64,000 nt of DNA from CAZHHH01 sp052400685 (lineage in GTDB: Bacteria > Bacteroidota > Bacteroidia > Bacteroidales > Marinilabiliaceae), in NCBI GenBank assembly GCA_052400685.1, contig JBQTGJ010000005.1; one strand, 5' to 3'. The position numbers and the translations under genes are program-made. The notes below the pieces were generated by a model. It searched no databases. It was not told the origin of the DNA and saw nothing but the letters and a program-made list of their open reading frames with translations. Positions 35,929-44,400 of the stretch are shown one piece after another. The first letter of the stretch is position 1, and each line of letters starts with the position of its first letter.

Positions 35929-37227
35929 CTAACGGGGTGGACCACTGGGGCCGCCTCCCCGTTGTGGACTTTCCTGAACAAATGGACTTTTCTGATCGCC
36001 TTCCGAATTATCCTTTTTGGTAAGTTCAGAGTTATCGGCTAATTCAAAAGATGTAACGATTGTTGCTCCTTCCTCCAGACCTGAAATAACCGCCATGTTT
36101 GAACCATCATCAATCCCTACTTCTATAACCACCGGACGTATCAATGCACCTTCTTTTACCCAAACCAACTTATGAGTATCATCCATTTCAGGTTTTGCCC
36201 CGGGCCCGAATGCCGGTTTTCGGTCGCCATCCTTTCCAGCTCTGGCTGTTTGTGGCTTACCCTCTTTTTCAGAATAACGACTCATATAATCGTTTAATAA
36301 TTGCGGATCAGGTGTAAAACTGGTCGCCTTTTCTTTTACAACCAATACATCATTCGCTTCTTCTATATAAATAATGATGCTTGCTGTCATACCCGGCTTT
36401 AACTTCAAATCAGGATTGCTTACTGTAATTATTGCGGTATAGGTTATTACATTCGAAGACTCGTTGGGTTGCAAACGTATTTCTGTCACATTTCCTTTAA
36501 ACGTACGTTCCGAAAACGCATCTACCGTAAATTCAACCCGTTGCCCCACTTCTAACTGACCGATATCAGCTTCGTCAATGTTGGCTTCAACTTCCATCGT
36601 TGACAAGTCGTTCGTTATGGTGAACAATTCCGGCGTACTCATACTGGCGGCAACGGTCTGCCCTTCTTCTACAGCCCGGTTTAATACAACGCCGTCAATG
36701 GGTGAATAAATGGATGCATAACTTAGATTGCGTTCAGCCCGGCTAAAATTAGCTTTCGCCGATTTTACTTCCGCTTTACTCGTTTTATAATTGAATAAAA
36801 TTAAGTCGTATTCGCTTTTTGCCAATAGCTCTTTCTCATACAACACTTTGTTTCTGGCCAACAATGATTTCTGATATTCAAAATTGGCTTCTGCTTTTTC
36901 TACATCGGCCTCGGCATTTTCCAGACTCGATTGTAGGGTTGATTTATCCAACTCGGCTATTAATTGCCCTTTTTTAACTGCCGAATTAAAATCGACATAT
37001 AATTTCTGGATAACGCCCGATACCTGGGTTCCCACCACTACTGTGTTGGTTGCCTCAAGGGTTCCCGTGGCAGTAATGGTGTTACTAATTGACGCCCGTT
37101 CTACTTTTGTGGTCGAAAACACATATTCCGGCTCCCCTCCTTTAAAGTACACGAACAGAAATACGATACCTGATAATGCGATTAAAGCAGTACCATAGAT
37201 TAAATATTTTTTATTTATTCGCTTCAT
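35929..37227 (-). CDS. MacA-like efflux periplasmic adaptor subunit
   Basis: A 432-residue membrane-fusion protein anchored by one N-terminal helix (residues 8-27). It has the order expected of MacA: barrel and lipoyl segment (VVVGTQVSGVIQKLYVDFNSAVKKGQ), a long alpha-hairpin (about 95-165), second lipoyl half (IYSPIDGVVLNRAVEEGQTV) and C-terminal barrel with LKPGMTASIIIYIEEAND. A Gly/Pro/Arg-rich tail (RGGGPSGPPR) ends the protein. It follows TolC on the minus strand and precedes PEBP and the ABC subunits. Confidence 0.92.
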   Translation of the reverse strand: MKRINKKYLIYGTALIALSGIVFLFVYFKGGEPEYVFSTTKVERASISNTITATGTLEATNTVVVGTQVSGVIQKLYVDFNSAVKKGQLIAELDKSTLQSSLENAEADVEKAEANFEYQKSLLARNKVLYEKELLAKSEYDLILFNYKTSKAEVKSAKANFSRAERNLSYASIYSPIDGVVLNRAVEEGQTVAASMSTPELFTITNDLSTMEVEANIDEADIGQLEVGQRVEFTVDAFSERTFKGNVTEIRLQPNESSNVITYTAIITVSNPDLKLKPGMTASIIIYIEEANDVLVVKEKATSFTPDPQLLNDYMSRYSEKEGKPQTARAGKDGDRKPAFGPGAKPEMDDTHKLVWVKEGALIRPVVIEVGIDDGSNMAVISGLEEGATIVTSFELADNSELTKKDNSEGDQKSPFVQESPQRGGGPSGPPR

Positions 37228-37319
37228 CTGTTTATAATTTAATTTCTATTTGTCACATAAAATTCGCCCGATAATCAGCCACCCTTTCTGAGAAGTCACT
37301 CCCTTGGCTCGTTTCATTT
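37228..37319 (-). repeat. Family C repeat, copy 4, between TolC and the adaptor
   Basis: It starts CTGTTTATAATTTAATTTCT right after the adaptor start-codon complement and ends CTTGGCTCGTTTCAT, with CACATAAAATTCGCCCGATAA in the middle. It fills almost the whole 109-bp gap between the two genes. Confidence 0.7.
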
Positions 37320-37336
37320 TATTATTATTTATTCAA

Positions 37337-38659
37337 TTACAACTCAATTGGGTTTCCCAGATAGTATTCTACAATCTTGTTTTGAAGAACTAAGTTGTAT
37401 TTTGCTTGTGTAAATTTGTTTTCGGCTATAATCAGGTTGTTCTTTGATAAAAGAAAATCAACAGAATTGATCAGACCCTGAGAATACATTTCACTGGCAA
37501 CATCATACGATTCCTGCTCTGCGTCCAACTGTTCCTGTAAAGCGCTATAGCTGCTTTGTGCTGTTTGTGCATCGGTGCATGCTTGCTCAATATATTTTCT
37601 AAGATCATTTTTCAAATCCATCAATTCAAGCTTTACATTACTCGATTCAATCCGGGCCGCTTTAACTTGGGTTTTAACCTGCTTCCGCTGATAAATAGGA
37701 ATCGAGAGGCTTAAACCCACATAAGGATTTACGTTGTTAGAAAATTGTTCTCCAAAATTAATATTGTCTATGTTTGAGCCGTAACCCGTGCCAACGCCTG
37801 TATTTAACTTCAAGCTCGGTAAAGTGCCCGACTTTACAATGGCAACTTCAGTTTCGGCACTTTTAACATTAAGTTCTGCTGTCTGAATACCCGGCTGTAT
37901 ACCCAGAGCTATATTATATACTGCTTCCGGATTGATTTCAGGATTTTGATTAATCAGGGCCTCAATATCAGGTTGCTGAATATCAAAACTGTCGTTTATT
38001 GGCATATTCATTATTTGCATCAACGAAACAAGAGCAATCCGCATATTACTCTCAGCTTCAATCATACTTGTTTTATCAGATGCCAATTGAGACTTTATAT
38101 AAAGCAAATCGGAACGGGATATGACGCCCGCTTCACTTCTTGCCTCTGCATACACCAATTGTTTTTGTGTTGCTTCAAATTGCAGACGGCTGTTGCTCAA
38201 ATTATCTCTGGCCAAAAGAACATCTATGTAATAGGATAAAATATTTAAACTAATTAATTCCTTTTCGGCTTGTATGCTTAACTCTGCCGATTCAAGATTA
38301 ATTCGGTTTTGTGAAATGGTGTTTTTAATTTTCGCCCCATTATAAAGTGCAATTTCTGAAGTTAAAGAAGCATTTAAAGTCGAATTACTACTTCGGTCCC
38401 ACCCACTGTCGGTGCTATTGTAACTACTGGTTGAACTCAACTGTTGATTCACTCCCAATTGCAAATTTGGTAAACGGGAGGCTTTGGATTGTTCCAGATA
38501 AGCACTTTGAATACTTACATTATTTTGAGAACGTTCTATATCGGTGCTGTTCTCTAAAGCATATTCTATACAGTCTTTTAAAGAATAAGACTGTGCTTGT
38601 GCGGAGACAAAAAACGAACCGCTTAGAGCTAAAAAAATTAGAGCTTTCAAAATCTTCAT
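37337..38659 (-). CDS. TolC-family outer-membrane efflux channel
   Basis: A 440-residue outer-membrane channel with a signal peptide (residues 1-22, ending VSAQAQ). Two outer-membrane efflux repeats are visible, each with a long helix pair (DIERSQNNVSIQSAYLEQSK; SYDVASEMYSQGLINSVDFL). Its internal AEARSEAGVISRSDLLYIKS and GLINSVDFLLSKNN are family-typical. It is the first gene of the MacAB-like operon; a promoter was not recognised. Direction and order (TolC, adaptor, PEBP, ATPase, permease, kinase, regulator) indicate one long transcript. Confidence 0.92.
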   Translation of the reverse strand: MKILKALIFLALSGSFFVSAQAQSYSLKDCIEYALENSTDIERSQNNVSIQSAYLEQSKASRLPNLQLGVNQQLSSTSSYNSTDSGWDRSSNSTLNASLTSEIALYNGAKIKNTISQNRINLESAELSIQAEKELISLNILSYYIDVLLARDNLSNSRLQFEATQKQLVYAEARSEAGVISRSDLLYIKSQLASDKTSMIEAESNMRIALVSLMQIMNMPINDSFDIQQPDIEALINQNPEINPEAVYNIALGIQPGIQTAELNVKSAETEVAIVKSGTLPSLKLNTGVGTGYGSNIDNINFGEQFSNNVNPYVGLSLSIPIYQRKQVKTQVKAARIESSNVKLELMDLKNDLRKYIEQACTDAQTAQSSYSALQEQLDAEQESYDVASEMYSQGLINSVDFLLSKNNLIIAENKFTQAKYNLVLQNKIVEYYLGNPIEL

Positions 38660-38783
38660 ATTGTATGGCTTTTAAAACAATACAAAACTGAAGCAATCTT
38701 TGATGTATTACAATTTCATTAGACTAAAGCAAATGAATTTTAGAAATATGAATGTATTTCTTCGACGGGAGCTTATTCATTTT

Positions 38784-39180
38784 CATTGCTGTCCGCTAAA
38801 AAAAATAAAGAATCAATTAAAAACCAGTAAATCCAGAAGATGTCGGGGTTGCTTTCCGCCTCAAGGAATTTCCGTTAAGAAAATCAATTTTATTGGCGCA
38901 AATAAATCCGGGCTGTCTGAGCGAAGCGGGTTCCCGGATTTTAAACAATAAAATTGATTTTTAGGAAATTACTTGCAGCAGCGGCATTTTTAATGTTATT
39001 GAATTTTGCTGTAGTGGAGCGAAGCGGATCACGAATACCTTTGAAATAAAAACCTCGATGAGTAAAAAAAAGTAAAAGCCCGTGCGGCTTGAGCACATAA
39101 ATAAAAAACATCTTTTTTACGTGATACGACGTAGCGATAAGCTACCCCGAACGGGGAATATTTTTTTCCGGACAATAGTG
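38784..39180. mobile_element. Family A non-autonomous element, copy 3 (older, 397 bp)
   Basis: The left end CATTGCTGTCCGCTAAAAAA and right end CCGGACAATAGTG match the family. Target duplications are ATTCATTTT (38775-38783) and ATTCTTTTT (39181-39189), one mismatch. Its left 60 bases have drifted, and near the right end it has about 45 extra bases with a CCCCG-AA-CGGGG hairpin that the other copies lack. It looks the oldest of the three. Confidence 0.85.
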
Positions 39181-39242
39181 ATTCTTTTTATTCCCCATCA
39201 TTTTACTAATTTTAGGATACTTAGTGCCTGTCAATAAATTCT

Positions 39243-39733
39243 GTGTTTAAAATCATTGGTGTCCGGTAAAAATTTAGAGAAATGATTAGAACCCAGATCC
39301 AATGTGATAGTCAGAGATTTTAGGAGATATTGGGGTTGCTTTCCGCCTCAAGAAATTTCCGTTAAGAAAATCAATTTTATTGGCGTAAAGAAATCCGGGC
39401 TGTTTGAGCGAAGCGAGTTCCCGGATTTTAGACAATGAAATTGATTTTTAGGAAATTACTTGCAGCGGCGGCATTTTAATAAATTGAATTTTGCTGTAGT
39501 GGAGCGAAGCGGATCACGAATACCTTTGAAATAAAAACTTCAATGAGTAAAAAAAGTAAAAGCCCGTGCGGCTTGAGCACTTAAATGGAGAATATATTTT
39601 TTACCGGACAATAGTGGTTTAAAATATAAAGTTCAGACACAAGGCTTGTGCAGCTCGAAAAATGTGAGTTTACTTCCGTAAATGATCACTTTGAAAGCAA
39701 AGGTAACGCAGAAGCTGGACTTTACAGACAAAC
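39243..39733. repeat. Family B repeat, copy B6, split by mobile element
   Basis: GTGTTTAAAAT (39243-39253) continues after the inserted element as ATAAAGTTCAGACACAAGGC (from 39626) and ends GGACTTTACAGACAAAC. Removing the element and one 9-bp duplication leaves a 119-bp family B unit. The copy is more diverged than B2, B4 and B5. Confidence 0.8.
39254..39616. mobile_element. Family A non-autonomous element, copy 2
   Basis: A 363-bp element nearly identical to copy 1 at 24084, with the same terminal inverted repeats (TGTCCGGTAAAAA type) and internal hairpin. It is bounded by a perfect 9-bp target duplication GTTTAAAAT (39245-39253 and 39617-39625). It has inserted within repeat copy B6. Confidence 0.9.
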
Positions 39734-39771
39734 TATAAGTACATAAAACATTTAACCAAACGCTTAATTCC

Positions 39772-40500
39772 ATGCCTAAAAATCGTAATTATAGTTGCAA
39801 AGATGTCGATATGCTTATGGCAGCTAAAACCATCGCCAAAAATTTCAAAGCTAACATTTCAGAACTTTCAAACACTCGTACTGACTGGACCGTTCAGTAT
39901 GCTTCTGATTTAATGGCCCGAATCGACAGCGCCATCGAAACCCATCTGGGTATCGATGCAAAAAAAGAACTTCGTGTTGCGACAGCAACCCTTGCGGCAA
40001 TACAAACCCCCGCCAAACGCGATATCTCTTTTTTCAAAACACAAATCGACGAAGACTTTAAAAATGAAATATCCAAAAAAAATGAAATGCTAAAAACGCT
40101 AGGTTTTGAAAAAAATCTCCGTGGAGTACAAAAAAACAACCAGGAATCATTAATAAAGCTTCTCTATCAGTTCAAAACAAATATGACTGATGCATTACGA
40201 CTTGAAATTACCGCTAAAGGCATGAAGCCGGCCCTGATTGACTCCATTATCGGATATGCCGATACCTTCATCCGGGCTAATGTCACTCAGGAAACTTTAA
40301 AAGTCGCAACTAAAGAGATTACTCAGGAAGTAGCCAGTGTTTTCAACGCTATCTACAACGAAATAATCAGTATCTGCAAAAAAGCAGCAAATTACTATCA
40401 ATATCAACCCGTAAAAAAAGAGCAATTCACTTTTGCCAAAACGCTTTCCAATCTTGGAGAAGCCTCTAAAGTAAAAGGGACAGATTCGACCATGGAATAA
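39772..40500 (+). CDS. Uncharacterised all-helical Bacteroidota protein
   Basis: A 242-residue soluble protein with no signal peptide or membrane segment, and predicted to be mostly helical from its Ala/Lys/Glu pattern (e.g. ELRVATATLAAIQTPAKRDI, LKVATKEITQEVASVFNAIY). I recognise the general type as one repeatedly seen in multiple copies in marine Bacteroidota genomes but cannot name a family or function. It lies isolated in an accessory patch, behind two mobile-element copies and in front of an in-frame tandem repeat array. The last residues KGTDSTME resemble one unit of that array, and after the TAA the same frame, interrupted by one more stop, runs through the array. Confidence 0.65.
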   Translation: MPKNRNYSCKDVDMLMAAKTIAKNFKANISELSNTRTDWTVQYASDLMARIDSAIETHLGIDAKKELRVATATLAAIQTPAKRDISFFKTQIDEDFKNEISKKNEMLKTLGFEKNLRGVQKNNQESLIKLLYQFKTNMTDALRLEITAKGMKPALIDSIIGYADTFIRANVTQETLKVATKEITQEVASVFNAIYNEIISICKKAANYYQYQPVKKEQFTFAKTLSNLGEASKVKGTDSTME

Positions 40501-40536
40501 ATGAGGTCTGTTTAAAAAGGGACAACGTTCTCAAAG

Positions 40537-40758
40537 AAGGGAGCCTGTCTGATAAGCAAGGGAGCTCATCTGACAGATAAGGGAGCTCATCTGACAGACA
40601 AGGGAATCGACCAGACAAATAAGGGAGCTTACTTAACAGACACGGGAGCATATTTGACAAATAAGGAAACTCACCTGACAGACAAGGGAATATACCTGAC
40701 AAATAAGGGAGCTCACCTAACAGATAAGGGAGCATACCTGACAAAGAAGGGAGCGTAA
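40537..40758 (+). repeat. 21-bp tandem repeat array in frame with the preceding gene
   Basis: Ten units of exactly 21 bp (consensus AAGGGAGCTCACCTGACAGAT) and a partial eleventh, with 60-95% identity among units. In the frame of the preceding gene they read as heptads KGAHLTD, KGIYLTN and so on, without stops, until TAA at 40756. Two in-frame stops (40498 and 40513) separate them from the gene. The complementary strand is also open (LPYLSDE heptads), as expected for a period divisible by three. Confidence 0.85.
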
Positions 40759-40905
40759 TATCCTAAATCAGCCTGACAGATTGCACAACTTTTTACTTAA
40801 ATGGGATACAAACATAAAACATCATACTGGTTCTAAAAACAATCTGATAGTCACATTTAAAATCTGATCGGTTAAAAAACTTATCCCTGCTTCGATATAC
40901 GCCTT

Positions 40906-41247
40906 TTGTATAACGCACTGACACCATATACTGTCTTTTTTTTGACACTATTTTGGTGCCAAATACCGGCACATTTTACATCTGTTAAATTGGACGAATT
41001 TGTTGTCTCCACCATCAATTTGGGCGTCTCTACCCAAAAATGGGAACCCCAATCATTGGGCGTAATTATCAACCAATATAAACGAATGGGAACCATTCAT
41101 TCGCGCAAAATACACCCCGGTTTCGCATGGCAATCCCGTTTTCACGATCACATCATCCGAAACAACACTGAATACCAACGAATTAAAAATTACTTCATCA
41201 ACAATCCTAAAAAATGGGACTACGACAAATTTAATCCAGCCAAATAA
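40906..41247 (+). pseudogene. REP-associated tyrosine transposase (IS200-like, RAYT), C-terminal remnant
   Basis: Residues from about 45 on (WEPQSLGVIINQYKRMGTIH, then FAWQSRFHDHIIRNNTEYQR and IKNYFINNPKKWDYDKF) match the C-terminal third of Bacteroidota Y1/RAYT transposases, including WQxRFHDHIIR and NNPxxW. The N-terminal half with the HUH metal site and most of the catalytic core is absent, and the first 40 residues do not look like the family. The frame therefore seems to be a decayed fragment rather than a working gene. RAYTs are linked to the spread of palindromic REP sequences, which is relevant to the palindromic repeats of this window. Confidence 0.75.
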
Positions 41248-41390
41248 ACGGCATAATGAAATTTGTTGAATTATGTACAACCAACAAAACACATAGCACC
41301 AGCATCGCGTGACCAATAACAGCATCGCGCACAGCATGCCAACATGCCCTATTTCTTTTATGGTTCAATATTTGCCAATGTTAACCAATA

Positions 41391-41412
41391 GTTTCACTAA
41401 ATTTGGTGAAAC
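41391..41412 (+). promoter_or_regulatory. Promoter -7 box inside a near-perfect palindrome, upstream of alpha-2-macroglobulin
   Basis: GTTTCAC (41391-41397) and GTGAAAC (41406-41412) are perfect inverted repeats around TAAATTTG (41398-41405), which itself matches TAnnTTTG and is almost symmetric. The site lies about 65 bp before the chosen ATG. TTTG occurs at 41371-41374, a slightly long 23-nt spacing. A protein bound here would cover the -7 region, so repression is the simplest reading. Confidence 0.55.
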
Positions 41413-41475
41413 AAACCAATTTACAAAACAACAGACATAAAATTGGATGACGTTGCACCAAACAAATATCTACCC

Positions 41476-44400
41476 ATGAAAAGTTTGCTCCTCACACTCA
41501 TTTCTCTGATTGTATGGCTACAATTTACCGGCGCACAATCGCGAACCGTTAAAACGCCTCAAAACAACGATGCAAATTGGCAAAAAACCGACTCATTGAT
41601 TGAAAAAGGCCTGCCAAAATCAGCCTTTCAGCAAGTTGATAAGATATACCGACAAAGCAAAGCAAGCCGAAACACGCCCGATTTTGTTAAATCACTGGTA
41701 TATCGCTTTCAGCTGCGCAACGACATTGAAGCAATCACTCTGGACTCAATGGTGATTGAAATGGAGAACGACATAGAAACATTATGGGAACCATCGCAAC
41801 AATTGATGCACGCATTTTTGGCCAGACTCTATCAGTCATACCTCAACAATCAACGCTGGCAACTGATGCAGACCGAACAAGCCACCACCGGAAGTCGCCA
41901 CATTTCAGACATGACCTTCCGGGAGTTGACAAAAAAAATTATCGACCATAGGGTGAAATCATTACGTAATCCTCAACGCCTGCAAAATGAAAACACGAGT
42001 GCCTACAAACGATTGCTAAGCCCCGACCAAAAAAAGATGAATCTGCGGCCTACGCTTTATGACCTGTTAGCGGTCGAAGCCGCCGAGACGCTTATATCGG
42101 GTAATTTATTCACCCTACCCACCGATGAGGAACCCGTCTTCGACGACAAAAAACTTTTGGGCAGTACCAACCAGTTCTTGTCTGTTGAATTACCGGGAAC
42201 AAGCACCGGGCAACCCGCTGCTATTGGCTTCAGCATCCTGAAAGAATGGCTGACCTACAGACTACAGCAACCTGAAAAAGCGGCTTTTATTGATGCCGAC
42301 CTGTACCGGATTAAGTGGATGAAAGATATTTACACTGGCGAATCGGGCTTTTCGTTGGTAGAAAAAACGCTGCAACAACTTGCAGAGCAAGCCAAAACAA
42401 CAGATTTGCAAAGCTCTGTACTATATGAGTTGGCCAAACTGTATGATGAGATGCCCACCGACGAAAAAAACGCCGAAACGCAGCGTAAGATATGGGATCT
42501 TGCCATGCAGGCCAAACAACAAAACCCCGGTTCGGAGGGCGCCCGTCTGGCTGATAACCTGTTAAACAACCTCACAAAACCCGAAATAACGATTGCTGGC
42601 GAATCGGTTATTCCGGTCAGAAGCGCCATTCCCTTGTTCATTAATTATCGTAACACGAATAAAATCTACATTTACATTTACGACCTCGGTGCGCTAAACC
42701 TTAAAATCACCAAATCATTAAACTCGCTGGACACGCAGCACCAAATAGAAAAAAACATGCCGGTTTGGCGTGAAACAGTGACAATCCCCGATGAAAAGGA
42801 CTTCCTCACGCATACAGCCGAACTAACTGTTAACGGGCCTCAAAAACCCGGTTATTATGCACTGGTTGTGACACATCAACCGTTTTCAGGTCAATTCAAA
42901 CAAACAAAAGTATTTCAGATTTTCAACTTCCAAAAATCTGATTTGTGTTTCCTCCAACGCAACAAAATCAACAACAGGAAACAAATTACCGTTCTGGACC
43001 GAACCTCAGGCATGCCGGTAAATGAGGTCGCCATCACAAGCTACGAAATAGCCTGGCGCAAGGATTCCAACCAGATGATGCAACACCCTTCAACCAATGA
43101 AAAAGGCCAAAGCATTTTAGAGACAAACAAAAACTACAGCCGCTATTTCCTTAGCCTATCAAAAAATGACGACCGCTTTTTTTCCTATTTTTACTGGCGA
43201 CCACGTTATCCCGAAAATCAAAAAACCTCGTTCAACCGACGGCTATTCCTATTCACCGACCGGGCCATTTACCGGCCGGGCCAAACCATCTTCTTCAAAG
43301 GCATTTTGATGGAAAGTAACGGCAAAGAAGCCCGGACTCTGGAAAAAGAAACCATAAACATCCACCTGAAGGATGTGAACGGCAACAAACTAACCGAACA
43401 AAACCTCAGAACCAACAAATACGGTTCGGTTACCGGGCAATTTGTGTTACCCTCAGATGTTCTCACCGGCAGTTTCTCCATTCAATCGGAAGACGGAAAC
43501 ACCGGCGTTATGGTGGAAGAATACAAACGGCCTAAAATAGAAGTAACCTTCACCCCTTTCCGGGGCTTAAACACCATAGGCGACACCATCACAACAACGG
43601 CGATGGCTTTGACCTACACCGGGGCACCCGTGCAAAACGCCAAAGTCACATGGAAAGTCGAACGACATACCTTTCAATGGCCATACTATCGCAGTCATCC
43701 CCAACCTGTAGCTACAGGTAACACGCAAACCAACGACAAAGGGATGGCAGAAATTACATTTAAAGCCATTTCAAATCAACAAAAGGTGTATTCGTCGGCT
43801 CAAAATTTTATTGTTACAGTTGATATTACTGCACCCAACGGAGAAACACAATCGGCAACGCAATCAATTAGCTTAAACAAAACGGCCATTGTTCCTGCGG
43901 TAAACATTCCGCAATTAACACTCAACCCGGGCAAAGCAGGAATACCGGCAACAATCACTCTCAAAAACTTTAGCAACGAAGAAACCGATGCAACAATTAG
44001 CTATGAAGTTGAACAATTGCAACCACGCAACACGCCAAAACCCCAACGTTATTGGTCGTTGCCGGATACCATCCTGACCAAAACAACGCCTTTCACCACC
44101 AAAACTGATGACGCGTCCGGCTATGAAACCATAAAAAAAATACTTGCCGGATCAGCGAACATAAATGGCAGCAAAAAAATAATTCTGCCCATAACCGAAA
44201 GCGGTATTTATAGACTAAACATCGCTGTTAAAGATGTTTCAGGCGACACAATACAACAATCAACTCTGTTTAAAACAGTCAATAGCCATGAAAGCACCTA
44301 TCCGTTGGACGAGGCAATCACGCTTCTGATACAACAAAAAAAACTGAACCCGGGCGACAGCATTCACGCTATGATGGGAAGCGTGTATCCCAATGCTTAT

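Noticed and set aside
39772..40500. Transposase for the neighbouring mobile elements
   Set aside because: The protein has no DDE, HUH or serine/tyrosine recombinase motif and lies outside the element's inverted repeats.
40466..40744. 92-codon minus-strand frame with Leu-Pro-Tyr-Leu-Ser heptads
   Set aside because: It is the complement of the 21-bp tandem array; any frame across a period divisible by three stays open. No leader, composition or homology supports translation.
40537..40758. CRISPR array
   Set aside because: The 21-bp units are directly adjacent without spacers and are degenerate; there are no cas genes in the window.
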